Assembly: GCF_017643475.1 (NCBI RefSeq)
Contig: NZ_JAEPNI010000002.1
Span: 186,001 to 250,000 of the forward strand
Origin: Maricaulis sp.
Lineage (GTDB): Bacteria; Pseudomonadota; Alphaproteobacteria; Caulobacterales; Maricaulaceae
Direction of reading: 5' to 3'
DNA: 64,000 nt
The translations under genes and the position numbers were made by a program. Below are positions 18,265 through 26,567 of this stretch, one piece after another. The notes beneath the pieces were generated by a model, which had not been told where the DNA came from, searched no databases, and saw only the letters and a list, made by a program, of their open reading frames with translations. Each line of letters starts with the position of its first letter. Position 1 is the stretch's first letter.

Positions 18265-18926
18265 CCGCCCAGCCCCCGTGATCCGCCATCACGCGCGTTC
18301 TCATTGGCGGGGCTGGCGATCAGCACGTCATTGCCGACGAGATAGGGAAAACCACGGAAGTTGGATGTGTTGGAAAACCGGTCGCGACAGGTCGCGAAAG
18401 CCCGGTCACAGCCCAGAGGGTAGTTCGCGTGCATAGCTTCGACACCACAACGCACATCTCCCAGGCTGGCATCACAGCTGCGCGCGAACACGCGGCCGAT
18501 CTGGCGCTCCAGCCTGTGTTCCCGTCCCAGCAGCTCGACTTCGCAGCCCTGGTTGAAAATCGCGACTGCCCCGAACCACCAGGCCTGGACGCGGACATTC
18601 TGGTCCGGCGCAGACCAGTCGGCACGCAACAGCTCGACCTGTGTCTCGTCCCACACTCCGGCCCGTAATTCGCCCAGCGTGATGCGATCATCCTCCAGCA
18701 CCAGGCTCAGCCCGGCCTGGTCGGGGGCCAGACCTGTTTCCGTTTCAGCATCGGGAGACGCCATGCGGGCCATGGGCAGAAAACCGAGCCCGTCGATCTC
18801 CAGCGCCTGGTCATGGTCACAAAAGCCCAGTTTGAAACCGTCCGGCCGCGTCAGGCGCCAGCACCAGCACAGCGTGGATGTCCCGGCTTCCAGCTGGGCA
18901 CTGATGGATGGGGGAATTGTCAGCAT
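18261..18926 (-). CDS. GTA tail hub protein, DUF2163 (g13-like)
   Basis: A 221 aa DUF2163/phage-BR0599-like protein forming part of the baseplate hub in RcGTA. It begins with an I-P-P-S-I-S-A-Q-L-E-A-G family opening. The C-terminal third has four cysteines (S-C-D-A-S, V-R-C-G, G-C-D-R, T-C-R-D-R). The spacing resembles the cysteine cluster of the RcGTA hub, for which an iron-sulfur centre has been proposed. The 1-base gap to g12 and 4-base overlap with g14 fit a single operon. Confidence 0.9.
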   Translation of the reverse strand: MLTIPPSISAQLEAGTSTLCWCWRLTRPDGFKLGFCDHDQALEIDGLGFLPMARMASPDAETETGLAPDQAGLSLVLEDDRITLGELRAGVWDETQVELLRADWSAPDQNVRVQAWWFGAVAIFNQGCEVELLGREHRLERQIGRVFARSCDASLGDVRCGVEAMHANYPLGCDRAFATCRDRFSNTSNFRGFPYLVGNDVLIASPANENARDGGSRGLGG

Positions 18927-18927
18927 G

Positions 18928-19551
18928 TCAGCTCCTCACCTCGACCAGCGGGATTGACGGCACCTGGCCGGCGCGGACATGGTCAAGAGCGATGTCCAGC
19001 TGGTCGGTGTCGAAACGCACGGCACAGTCAAAACGGAACCCAGCCGTGATGGCCTGCCCGGCTGCGGGCGGGCTGGCAAAGTCGATCTCGCCGGTCAGCG
19101 TGTCGACCTGTGGCGAGACGGGACTGCCATCCAGGGCGACGAGAACCGAACCCGCCACGGGCCTGGTGATCACGCGCGTCCAGCTTTCCCTGCCGCTGGC
19201 ATAGCGCTTGGTCAGCCGGAAACGGGTCGTGCTGCCATCCCCTGTTCCCACAGGCTGGTCCAGCGCTGAAGGCGTCTGTGAGGGGCGGCAGGACTGGTAA
19301 TCCAGCGGATCACGGAAACGGAAGGTGTGCAATCGTCCGCGCCGCGCTTCGAAAAAATCGATCAGGGCGGCGATATCGTCCAGCGTCTGGACGGCGAGGC
19401 CGATATCCCAGCGCCGCTGGCTGTCGGCCCAGGGCGTGTTGCGCTGTTCACGGCCGGAGGCCAGGCGGGTGATGTCGGTGCGGCGCTGCGGGCCGCCAAC
19501 CGCGCCCAGGCTGATCGCAAACGGCAGGCTGATGTCATGGAAATCACTCAC
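18928..19551 (-). CDS. GTA distal tail protein, DUF2460 (g12-like)
   Basis: A 207 aa protein of the DUF2460 family, the distal tail (Dit) ring of RcGTA-like particles joining tail tube and baseplate. Family signatures visible are F-R-F-R-D-P-L-D-Y near residue 80, R-W-D-I-G near 45, and V-x-F-D-T-D-x-L near the C-terminus. It overlaps g11 by four bases. The length agrees with the family. Confidence 0.92.
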   Translation of the reverse strand: MSDFHDISLPFAISLGAVGGPQRRTDITRLASGREQRNTPWADSQRRWDIGLAVQTLDDIAALIDFFEARRGRLHTFRFRDPLDYQSCRPSQTPSALDQPVGTGDGSTTRFRLTKRYASGRESWTRVITRPVAGSVLVALDGSPVSPQVDTLTGEIDFASPPAAGQAITAGFRFDCAVRFDTDQLDIALDHVRAGQVPSIPLVEVRS

Positions 19552-20042
19552 AGGTATCGGCTCCCTTTCTGGACAGCGCGGGCGATCTGGCGGGCGAGAC
19601 GCGTGGCACTGGGTGGATTGCCGGCCTCAATGGCAGGCATGGCGAGATTGACGGTGATGCCCGGTTCCAGTGGCTGGACCTGCGCGCCCATGCCCGGCAT
19701 GAGGATTTCCGGACCACGCTCGCCCACCAGATATGCCCCTCCCGCTGCGACCGGCCCGCCCTCGGCGCGGGCGCCAGTGACTGCCGGTGGCGATGGGGCA
19801 AGGGCGCCCAGCGCCGGTTGGACAACAAACCGGTCGACGGCCAGACGGGCGAGATCGGCGAGGATGGACTGGGTCATGCGGGAAAAATCCAGCTCGCCCG
19901 AACGGGCCGCAGCCGCGAGCGAACGCTCAATGCCCTGGCCGGCCCGTTCAAACGCGGCCTCGATCGTGACGGCAGCTTCGCTGGCCGGGCCATCAGCGAG
20001 GTCCTGCAAACGGGTCGCGGCGGTTTCAGCCTTGCGGTTCAT
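19548..20042 (-). CDS. GTA tail tape measure protein (g11-like, short)
   Basis: A 164 aa Ala-rich, mainly helical protein at the tape-measure position of the cluster. It has G-G-x-Y-L-V-G-E-R-G-P-E (about residues 100-112), a motif common at the C-terminus of phage tail tape measures. In GTAs this protein is much shorter than in phages because the tail is short; here it is shorter than the roughly 220 aa I recall for RcGTA gp11. Its start overlaps the upstream chaperone gene by 17 bases. Confidence 0.88.
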   Translation of the reverse strand: MNRKAETAATRLQDLADGPASEAAVTIEAAFERAGQGIERSLAAAARSGELDFSRMTQSILADLARLAVDRFVVQPALGALAPSPPAVTGARAEGGPVAAGGAYLVGERGPEILMPGMGAQVQPLEPGITVNLAMPAIEAGNPPSATRLARQIARAVQKGSRYL

Positions 20043-20226
20043 GTCGGTCTCCGGATGTGTGGTTTTCGATCAGCGTGTTGAGTTCCGCGCGGGAAAGCGG
20101 TCGGCGGGCCGCGTCCGGTTCGGTCAGGGCGCGCCATTCGCGCAGGCTCAGCGCCCAGAACTCTGCCGGTGTCAGGCCCAGCCGGGCTGCCAGCGCCAGG
20201 GCGGCGGTCCAGTGGGATCCGCTCAC
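20026..20226 (-). CDS. GTA tail assembly chaperone-like protein (g10.1-like)
   Basis: A 66 aa protein with the family pattern L-G-L-T-P-A-E-F-W-A-L-S-L-R-E-W, characteristic of the phage tail assembly chaperone family found between g10 and g11 in alphaproteobacterial GTAs. It overlaps g10 by four bases and g11 by 17, an arrangement often tied to tail-assembly chaperone pairs. It is small and would be missed without its context. Confidence 0.85.
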   Translation of the reverse strand: MSGSHWTAALALAARLGLTPAEFWALSLREWRALTEPDAARRPLSRAELNTLIENHTSGDRHEPQG

Positions 20227-20465
20227 ACCAGATCCTCCAGCGCCTGTTCGATCGCATCCTGGATTTCAGGGATCGCCGCAAGATTATTCGCAAGCGAAAC
20301 TTTTTCACTGGACAGGATCTCGAACAGGCGTTCCAGACGGTCCTGCGGGGACTGATCTGTTGGCAGGGCCTGCAAGCGCGCCAGCCCGGCCATGGTCAGG
20401 CAGAGCAGATAGCTGCGTCCGCCCAGTTCCAGCGAAACCTCGCCGCGTGCCGGATTGGCCATCAT
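20223..20465 (-). CDS. GTA tail protein g10-like (TAC-10 family)
   Basis: An 80 aa protein beginning MMANPARGEVSL with L-G-G-R-S-Y-L-L-C-L-T-M-A-G-L-A-R-L, the signature of the gene transfer agent family protein at position g10. It is a probable tail tube assembly chaperone. Its start and stop are embedded in the overlapping chain of tail genes (four bases on each side). Confidence 0.87.
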   Translation of the reverse strand: MMANPARGEVSLELGGRSYLLCLTMAGLARLQALPTDQSPQDRLERLFEILSSEKVSLANNLAAIPEIQDAIEQALEDLV

Positions 20466-20878
20466 GTGGCTGTAAAAGCGAGTTCGCCGGCAGAGGCGAG
20501 GCTGATCGACCAGCTCGCCTCGCCGTCGAAACGCCCGGAATAATCCAGCGCCGCGACGAGGAATTTCCCGGCCATCACCCCGGCCCCCGCCAGGACGAGC
20601 TGCCAGTCCGCAGCCTGCTGGTCAAAAAAGAGCTGGCGCAGGCGGATGGCGGCGGCGTCATCAACAAACACCCCGGCCCCGGAGATCGTGCAGGTTTTCA
20701 GCCCCACGCCTTCCAGCAGCTCGCGCCAGCCCCCGGCACTGTCGGCATGGGTGACGTCAACGGTGCGGGCATTGAGCGACAGGGTGCGCGTGCGCAACCC
20801 GGCCACCGGGGCAAAGGCCTGCGGCTCGGCGCCATCGCCCAGTTTCAAAAGCAGGTCCCGGCCTGCAGCAATACTCAT
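20462..20878 (-). CDS. GTA major tail (tube) protein (g9-like)
   Basis: About 138 aa, the tail tube subunit. It has the opening MSIAAGRDLLLKLGDG and the block R-T-V-D-V-T-H-A-D-S-A-G-G-W-R-E-L-L, typical of the phage major tail protein family used by GTAs. The open frame continues upstream to 20995, but that part is out of character and overlaps g8, so I use the ATG at 20878, which overlaps the g8 stop by four bases. Confidence 0.9.
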   Translation of the reverse strand: MSIAAGRDLLLKLGDGAEPQAFAPVAGLRTRTLSLNARTVDVTHADSAGGWRELLEGVGLKTCTISGAGVFVDDAAAIRLRQLFFDQQAADWQLVLAGAGVMAGKFLVAALDYSGRFDGEASWSISLASAGELAFTAT

Positions 20879-21294
20879 GATGTTGGCTCCTCGATCTGCC
20901 CCATGACAGCGCGCAGGCGGATCAGTCCGCGACGCACGCCGAGGCGGTTGGTGTTGAAGGTGTCGGTGAAAACAGGGACCAGGCTGATGACACACCAGGG
21001 CGCCGCCACATTGATGGTCAGCTGGCGCAGGAGGGTGCGCAGCTGACCGGTCAGCGCCGGGGCATCACCCTCCTGTTCCCAGACCATGAGGTCCTGGCGC
21101 AGCTCGATCAGATCGACCCCGTCGGCAGATTTGTCAGAGGTCTGTGCCCTGCCCCAGCTAAGATGAGGAAAGGCCAGGTGACGGCTTGGCCGGTCGGCCA
21201 GGCGCAGGGGATCACCGAAGAGGGCCTGCGCTTCCGGCGAAGCGGCCAGCGCAGTGCTGATGGCCTCGCGGATGATCTGGCTGGCCGCGCTCAC
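20875..21294 (-). CDS. GTA tail terminator, DUF3168 (g8-like)
   Basis: A 139 aa DUF3168 protein closing the end of the tail tube under the head. It begins M-S-A-A-S-Q-I-I-R-E-A-I and contains H-L-A-F-P-H-L-S-W-G, a family-typical stretch. It overlaps both neighbours by four bases. It directly follows the connector gene; the g7 gene usually found between them is missing here. Confidence 0.9.
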   Translation of the reverse strand: MSAASQIIREAISTALAASPEAQALFGDPLRLADRPSRHLAFPHLSWGRAQTSDKSADGVDLIELRQDLMVWEQEGDAPALTGQLRTLLRQLTINVAAPWCVISLVPVFTDTFNTNRLGVRRGLIRLRAVMGQIEEPTS

Positions 21295-21881
21295 AGGCCC
21301 GCCCTCCGCCAGGGGGCCAGCAACAGCGAAACGGGCGACGGCAAGGCTACGCCTTCAGGCTCGCGGGATGGCGTCAGCAAGAGATGTTCAGCCAGCCCGG
21401 CGACGGCTTCACACAGATCCGGCGGGACAGCAGAGGCCTCAACGCCAAAGCCGGCCCTGTAACGAATTTCCAGCCCGTTGGCAGGACTGCCAATTGTGGG
21501 GAAACTGCCCGCTGGTCGGGTCACCAGCCAGGCAGATCGGACATCCCGCACCAGCTCATAGGCGCTGGCCGCCCAGATCTCTGACGTGCCATCCGCCGCG
21601 GTGATGCTGACGCTCTCAACCGCGATGACCGGGCCAAGGCCCAGCCGGAACCGCGTGCCAAACGCGCTTAACCGCCCACCCTCGTGCCAGCTGTCGTGGC
21701 GCTCAATCCAGCGCTGTTCGATCAGCGCCAGGCCGCATTCGGCCTCGACGCGTCGGCGGCTTGCCGATATGACCGCCTGTATTCGGTCGTCCTGGTCGGT
21801 GTGGGTGAATCGCAAACGCGCCTTCATCCCGGCCAGCGTGACCGGCTCCAGCGCCGGCGGCTCTGCGAGTTCGAGGGACAT
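21291..21881 (-). CDS. GTA head-tail connector (g6-like, phiE125 gp8 family)
   Basis: A 196 aa protein with an N-terminal helical connector fold (L-A-G-M-K-A-R-L-R-F-T-H-T-D-Q-D-D-R-I) typical of the gp6/gp8 head-tail adaptor family, followed by a beta-rich segment (I-A-V-E-S-V-S-I). The combined length allows one protein to do adaptor duty. Upstream on the same strand there is no capsid gene for 358 bases, because an opposite-strand gene is inserted; the start codon at 21881 is 23 bases from that gene's start. Confidence 0.88.
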   Translation of the reverse strand: MSLELAEPPALEPVTLAGMKARLRFTHTDQDDRIQAVISASRRRVEAECGLALIEQRWIERHDSWHEGGRLSAFGTRFRLGLGPVIAVESVSITAADGTSEIWAASAYELVRDVRSAWLVTRPAGSFPTIGSPANGLEIRYRAGFGVEASAVPPDLCEAVAGLAEHLLLTPSREPEGVALPSPVSLLLAPWRRAGL

Positions 21882-21904
21882 GGGTTTTCCTGTCGGGGTT
21901 GGGA

Positions 21905-22243
21905 ATGACGAACAATGCCATCAACGCCCTCATCGCCTGGACACTGGCGATCGGCATTTGTGCATTGGTCACCCTTGCGAGCGGCTATGGATTTCTGAGC
22001 CTGTTCAGCGCGATAGCCGAATTTGCTGAATCAGAACCGGAAGTTTTCTGGGCGATTTGGAGCGTTTTGGGCCTGATCGGGGCGTTTTTCGCCCTCAGAC
22101 CGCTTGAGAACTTCATCCGTCATCTCGGCTACGGGCTTAAGTCCGTTGAAGAAACGACAAAACTCTCGAACGGCGATGCGATCAGCGATGAAGCAGAAAA
22201 TGCCCTCGCCGATCGCCTCCGCGACGAGCTTGGAAAAGACTAG
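21905..22243 (+). CDS. Small membrane protein inserted antiparallel inside the GTA cluster
   Basis: A 112 aa protein I do not recognise, read on the plus strand in an otherwise minus-strand cluster. Two hydrophobic helices (about residues 6-34 and 44-67) are followed by a charged C-terminal tail. The ATG at 21905 is preceded by GGGGT; a TTG two codons upstream is also open. Its stop (TAG, 22241-22243) overlaps the capsid stop on the shared palindrome CTAG at 22240-22243. By eye its GC is lower than that of the flanking genes, which suggests acquisition. A holin-like or regulatory role would be speculation. Confidence 0.65.
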   Translation: MTNNAINALIAWTLAIGICALVTLASGYGFLSLFSAIAEFAESEPEVFWAIWSVLGLIGAFFALRPLENFIRHLGYGLKSVEETTKLSNGDAISDEAENALADRLRDELGKD

Positions 22244-23454
22244 GCCGCGCTGAATTTGAGCAGTTTGATGGCGTCAAAATCCTGCACGCCACCGGCCACG
22301 CGTTTGGTCGTGTAGAACAGCACATAGGGTTTTGCGCTGAACGGATCGCGCAGCACTTCCACACCCTGGCGGTCGATGATCAGATAGCCCTTGCGGAAAT
22401 CTCCAAAAGCAATCGCACTCGCATTGGCAGCGATATCGGGCATGTCTTCCGCCTCGCTGACCGGATAGCCCAGGAGGGTGGACGTGCCGGCCTCGCTGAG
22501 ACCGGGCTGCCAGAGATAATTGCCATCCGCGTCCTTGAAGCGGCGCACGGCGGAGACCGTGCGGCGGTTCATCAGGAAACGCCCGCTGGCCCGATAGGCA
22601 TTCTTCGGCGCATAGATGAGATCGATCAGCGCATCGCCGGGATCGGTGGCGGCGAAACCGCCCTCCACCCCCGTCGCCACATAACCCAGCTCACCCCAGG
22701 CCTGCCCCCCCTCGACATTGCATGTATAGCTGAGGAAACCGCGCGGTTTGTTGACCCCGTCACCGGAGATGAAGGCAGCGCTTTCCTGGGCGGCAAAGAC
22801 ATCGCGGATCTCATCCGCCAGCCATTGGTCGATATCGACCATGGCATCATCCAGCAATTGCTGGGTCGCGGCGGGCATGGCGTAGAGCTCGGCGGCCGGA
22901 AAATCGAGCAGGTCGAGATCCGGTGAAGTGGTTTCCGGGCGGGCGGCCGTCTCGGTGACCCAGCCCGATGCAGCCCCGCCTCGCGAGACCGGCTTGCGGA
23001 AGACCGCGGCAGAGGAAGACCGTACGCTGGCGATGGCGCGCAGCGGCGAAGCCTCGGCCAGCTGGCGGTCGATCAGGGCCTCGGTCTCCTGCGGCACAAC
23101 ATATCCGCCCTCACCCGCCGTACCGGCATTAAGCGATTTGGCCTCCTGAAAGGCCGCCACATCGCCCTGGCGCACATAGCGCTGCCAGCCGGGATTGTTG
23201 AGCTTGTCGGTGCCACTGACCGCCGGGCGTTGCTGGTCCAGAAGCAGACGATCCAGCGCGGTTTTCTGCTGGTCCAGCGCCGCATCGATGCGCGAGACCT
23301 TGTCCTCGAGCAGGATATCGGCGCTGGCGCGTTTCTCGATCTCGCCGAGACGCTGGTCATTGGCGGACTTGAACGCCTCGAAGGCGGTCATCACCTCGGC
23401 CAGGGCGGCACGGGTTTCGGTGGAGACAGGGGTCATTTTCACTTCCTTGGTCAT
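22240..23454 (-). CDS. GTA major capsid protein, HK97 fold (g5-like)
   Basis: A 404 aa phage capsid protein. The first ~110 residues are a coiled-coil scaffolding segment (repeated Glu, Lys, Ala) expected to be removed by the g4 protease. The HK97 core follows with G-E-G-G-Y-V-V-P-Q-E (about 117-126), P-V-S-R-G-G-A-A-S-G-W-V, and the E-loop/P-domain pattern A-E-L-Y-A-M-P. The C-terminal R-K-G-Y-L-I-I-D-R-Q-G is also typical. The start MTKEVKM lies 18 bases after the protease stop. Confidence 0.94.
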   Translation of the reverse strand: MTKEVKMTPVSTETRAALAEVMTAFEAFKSANDQRLGEIEKRASADILLEDKVSRIDAALDQQKTALDRLLLDQQRPAVSGTDKLNNPGWQRYVRQGDVAAFQEAKSLNAGTAGEGGYVVPQETEALIDRQLAEASPLRAIASVRSSSAAVFRKPVSRGGAASGWVTETAARPETTSPDLDLLDFPAAELYAMPAATQQLLDDAMVDIDQWLADEIRDVFAAQESAAFISGDGVNKPRGFLSYTCNVEGGQAWGELGYVATGVEGGFAATDPGDALIDLIYAPKNAYRASGRFLMNRRTVSAVRRFKDADGNYLWQPGLSEAGTSTLLGYPVSEAEDMPDIAANASAIAFGDFRKGYLIIDRQGVEVLRDPFSAKPYVLFYTTKRVAGGVQDFDAIKLLKFSAA

Positions 23455-23472
23455 GGAGAATTCCTGTGGGGT

Positions 23473-23913
23473 TCAAGCAGCCCGGCGGTCGCTGGCGGCC
23501 AGGGAAAGCCGGGCCTGGGGCAGCATCGGAAAGGTGACGATCGAGACTTCCCAGAGCTCGATCGCCTCGAGAAAACGCCCGCGCGACGGGCGCGGACGGG
23601 AGGAACGGGTGCGAAATCCGATGGACAGGCCATTGAGCGCACCGCGCCGGACAAGCGCCTGCACGGAGCGGGACTGTTCGCTGGCATCCACGATCTCGCC
23701 CTCGACCCACAGCCCTTTCCTGTCCTGGCGTATGATCTGCCAGCGTCCGACCGGCTCGGTTGGCTCGTGCTGGTAGAGCATGGGGACGTTGCGCCCGGCT
23801 GTACGCCCGCCAGCTAGCCCGTCAGCAAAGGCGCCTGGCAGGACGATATCGCCGCTCAGATCTTCCAGGTTGAACAGGCTGGCATAGCCTTCAATTGCCA
23901 GAGACGACATCAA
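23473..23913 (-). CDS. GTA prohead (capsid maturation) protease (g4-like)
   Basis: A 146 aa HK97-type prohead protease of the U35 family. The catalytic His is in L-Y-Q-H-E-P (about residue 49) and Ser in L-N-G-L-S-I-G-F (about 96), with the acidic third member in E-L-W-E-V-S-I-V-T. It trims the capsid scaffold domain. It overlaps the small g3.5 gene by four bases and sits directly upstream of the capsid gene, the conserved order. Confidence 0.92.
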   Translation of the reverse strand: MMSSLAIEGYASLFNLEDLSGDIVLPGAFADGLAGGRTAGRNVPMLYQHEPTEPVGRWQIIRQDRKGLWVEGEIVDASEQSRSVQALVRRGALNGLSIGFRTRSSRPRPSRGRFLEAIELWEVSIVTFPMLPQARLSLAASDRRAA

Positions 23914-24158
23914 TCATCCTCCATGCGCTGTTCGATACGATTGAGGCTCTGGCGGACCAGGCGCATCTCGGTTTCAACCCCGGCCAGTCGCTCGGCAAAG
24001 GGCGAGGCGCGCACGCTGGCGCGTTCAAGGTGATTGAGACGTTCGCCCACACGCCCGGCCCAGATCAGGGCGCCGGAAGTCTGCACCAGGATGGCGATCA
24101 GTACGCCCAGCGTGATCTGGCGTTGCAGGTGCCAGCGTGGATTATCCGTCATCGCCAC
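23910..24158 (-). CDS. Small single-helix membrane protein at the GTA g3.5 position
   Basis: An 82 aa protein with a membrane helix around residues 15-34 followed by a helical, heptad-like C-terminal region (E-R-L-N-H-L-E-R-A to R-L-V-R-Q-S-L-N-R-I). Many GTA clusters carry such a small gene between portal and protease (g3.5). Its start overlaps the portal gene by 17 bases. Its function is not known to me. Confidence 0.78.
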   Translation of the reverse strand: MAMTDNPRWHLQRQITLGVLIAILVQTSGALIWAGRVGERLNHLERASVRASPFAERLAGVETEMRLVRQSLNRIEQRMEDD

Positions 24159-25179
24159 CTCCGCGGTGAGCGGCCGTGACCTGTGTGGCCCTGCCCAGCC
24201 AGGGACGCAGCCAGACGGTCAGCGCAGCGGCTGTCTTGTCGACCAGCGGGTCGATGGTCTGGCTCCAGAAGGCCTGGTTCGCCTCGACATAGTTCGCATA
24301 CGTATTATCGCCAGGAAGTCCAAGCAGAAGCGGTGGCACACCCAGGGCCAGGGCGATCTCGCGCGCCGCCTCGCGCCGGGCCTGGACAAAATCCATATCC
24401 GCCGGCGTCAGCGACATGGGTTTCCAGTCCAGCCCGCCTTCCAGCAACATGGGACGGCCTGCATTCTCGGGGCCGGAATGGGTCTCGCCCAGCTCGGACT
24501 TGAGCCGCTCATACTGTTCCACACTCAACCGGCCATCGGCATTGTCGACCACCAGCGCACCGGAGGGGCGCGCGGCATTGTCCAAGAGAGACTTGGCCCA
24601 GCGTCCGCCCGCATTGTGCAGGTCCAGCGCCGCCGCTGCTGCCTGCAGCGGGGAATAGCCATAGGCGTCATCCGCCGGCGAAAAGAGCCGCATGTGAAAC
24701 AACGCGCTGCGCTGGGTCACGGGATCGCGCTCGAAGACACGCTTGTGTTCCCCGGCGCGGTATTCATAGAGCTGCGGCCAGCCGCGCACGCCCGGCACTG
24801 CCCGCACCCGGTCGGGGCGCAGCACATACATTTCGCGCGGACGCCCCTCCAGCGTGGACAGTTCGACATAGGCGTTTCCAGCCAGGATGAGATGGCCGTA
24901 AAAACTCTCCCAGAATTCCGGACCGGACTGGTCTGGATTGGGGCCAGCCAGCAATTGCGCGGCAGGCCCGGGCGACGCGAGGGTCCGGCTGGCGGCGGCC
25001 TCGGCAATGAGGCGTACACAGCGATGCACGATGGCATTCCGCTCATAACCGGTCCGCACCAGGCCCTGCACATCGCGCACGATGCGGTTCACGGCCGTAT
25101 TGCGGGCCAGTTCATACAGTGCGCGCGGCACACCACTCTTGCTCTCCCGCCCCAGCAGGCGGTCGATCCATCCGGGCAT
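24142..25179 (-). CDS. GTA portal protein (g3-like)
   Basis: About 345 aa, HK97-type portal forming the dodecameric DNA gate of the capsid. Characteristic blocks are G-N-A-Y-V-E (about residue 100), the F-S-P-A-D-D-A-Y-G-Y-S-P-L segment (about 165), and L-G-V-P-P-L-L-L-G with N-Y-V-E-A near the C-terminal part. The open frame extends to 25326, but the ATG at 25179 (MPGWIDRLLGR) has GGGAGGGG just upstream and fits the family. It lies 26 bases after the terminase stop. Confidence 0.92.
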   Translation of the reverse strand: MPGWIDRLLGRESKSGVPRALYELARNTAVNRIVRDVQGLVRTGYERNAIVHRCVRLIAEAAASRTLASPGPAAQLLAGPNPDQSGPEFWESFYGHLILAGNAYVELSTLEGRPREMYVLRPDRVRAVPGVRGWPQLYEYRAGEHKRVFERDPVTQRSALFHMRLFSPADDAYGYSPLQAAAAALDLHNAGGRWAKSLLDNAARPSGALVVDNADGRLSVEQYERLKSELGETHSGPENAGRPMLLEGGLDWKPMSLTPADMDFVQARREAAREIALALGVPPLLLGLPGDNTYANYVEANQAFWSQTIDPLVDKTAAALTVWLRPWLGRATQVTAAHRGGGDDG

Positions 25180-25205
25180 AAGCCCCTCCCTTGAAATTGA
25201 AATGT

Positions 25206-26567
25206 CTAGAGACGCCGCAGGCGCGGCATGGCCGGACTGGCCAGCAATAAGGCACTGATCGCCCAGACCAGCGCATCCACCCGGTCGGGGCTGGACGCCG
25301 TGCTGCCCGGCGCGCCAAAGGCACACATCTGGTCTTCCAGGGCGCTGAACCGCCCGGCATGAAAAACCCGTCCCGCGCTGTAGAGCGCAGCAACCGGCTC
25401 GGCCCGGGTCCGCTTGCCCCGGGTGGCGTGCACGCGCCTGACGGGAACGTTCGGGTCAATCGTGGCTATGATTTCGGACACCATCTCACCACCCTGATTG
25501 CTCTCGGCAACCACGGCATCGGCCTGGTGCGCGTGCCAGGCCGCCACCACGCGCTCGGCCCAGTCTGCAGGCGCTGCAGGACCGAAACTCTCATCCGCCA
25601 GCACAAAGGCCCGCCGCGCATGCCCCTCGCCCACAGCGCCGGCCACGACGATGCCGCACTCGTCGGAGCGGGCATGCGAGGTCACCGGCGGGTCGACGGC
25701 CACGATCAGGCGATCAAGATCCGGCGGCGGAGCGACGAAGGCCGCTTCCACCTCGCTGCGTTTCCACAGCGCTCCGGGCGGATCATCGATCAGCAAGCCT
25801 TCCAGTTCCTGGCGCCCCAGAACACTGCCGCCGTAAGCGGCCTGCATGGCCGTCACAAACCCCGGCGCGAGATGATCGGCATTGGCCGAGGTCGGCTGAT
25901 GCGTCACGCGCACACCGGACTGTTTCAACAGGGCCTTCAGCGCCGCGATGGGCCGCGGTGTCGTGGTGATGACGATGCGCGGATCACTGCCCAGACGCAC
26001 CCCCATGCGCAGCGTATCCAGCGCCATCTGTGGATCCGGCCAGGCCGCAAATTCGTCGATCCAGGCGAGCTCGAATTGCGGCCCACGCAACCCGTCCGGG
26101 TCTGTGGCGGAAAAGGCAAAGGCCTCTGCGCCATTGGGCCAGACCAGGCGATGGCGGCTGCTCTCGTAAACCGGCCTCTCATCGGGCGGGCCGATGGAAC
26201 GCAGGCCGGAGACCCCTTCGATCATCACTTCGCGCACATCAGAGAAGGTCGGCCCCACCAGCGCCACCCGGCGTGCACCCTCGAGAATGCGGCCGCGGAC
26301 CCATTCAGCCCCCGCCCGGGTCTTGCCCGCTCCGCGGCCGCCCAGGAACAGCCAGGTGTGCCACGCCCCGCCCGGGGGGATCTGGTTCTCGTGCGGGCTC
26401 CAGCCCAGCTCCAGCATGCGGCGGGCGGACCGGGTCGCATCCTCTTCCCTTTTCAAGGCGAGCAGCTCGGCGGAAGACCAGGGCACGCTCAATATATTTT
26501 CGCCGAACTTCACGGCGCAGGGCCTGATGGTCTCCAGGATCTGTTGTATCGTCTTGGGTGTTGTCAC
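25206..26567 (-). CDS. GTA terminase large subunit (g2-like)
   Basis: A 453 aa DNA-packaging ATPase/nuclease. Walker A is G-G-R-G-A-G-K-T (about residues 76-83) and Walker B is L-A-W-I-D-E-F. The RNase H-like nuclease half shows V-A-V-D-P-P and later acidic residues. The start is a GTG at 26567 with GAGAG upstream. Within the 26440-26567 overlap a hand count of third positions gave about 75 percent G or C in this frame and about 43 percent in the terS frame, supporting coding from the GTG. An ATG at 26417 is an alternative start. Confidence 0.9.
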   Translation of the reverse strand: MTTPKTIQQILETIRPCAVKFGENILSVPWSSAELLALKREEDATRSARRMLELGWSPHENQIPPGGAWHTWLFLGGRGAGKTRAGAEWVRGRILEGARRVALVGPTFSDVREVMIEGVSGLRSIGPPDERPVYESSRHRLVWPNGAEAFAFSATDPDGLRGPQFELAWIDEFAAWPDPQMALDTLRMGVRLGSDPRIVITTTPRPIAALKALLKQSGVRVTHQPTSANADHLAPGFVTAMQAAYGGSVLGRQELEGLLIDDPPGALWKRSEVEAAFVAPPPDLDRLIVAVDPPVTSHARSDECGIVVAGAVGEGHARRAFVLADESFGPAAPADWAERVVAAWHAHQADAVVAESNQGGEMVSEIIATIDPNVPVRRVHATRGKRTRAEPVAALYSAGRVFHAGRFSALEDQMCAFGAPGSTASSPDRVDALVWAISALLLASPAMPRLRRL

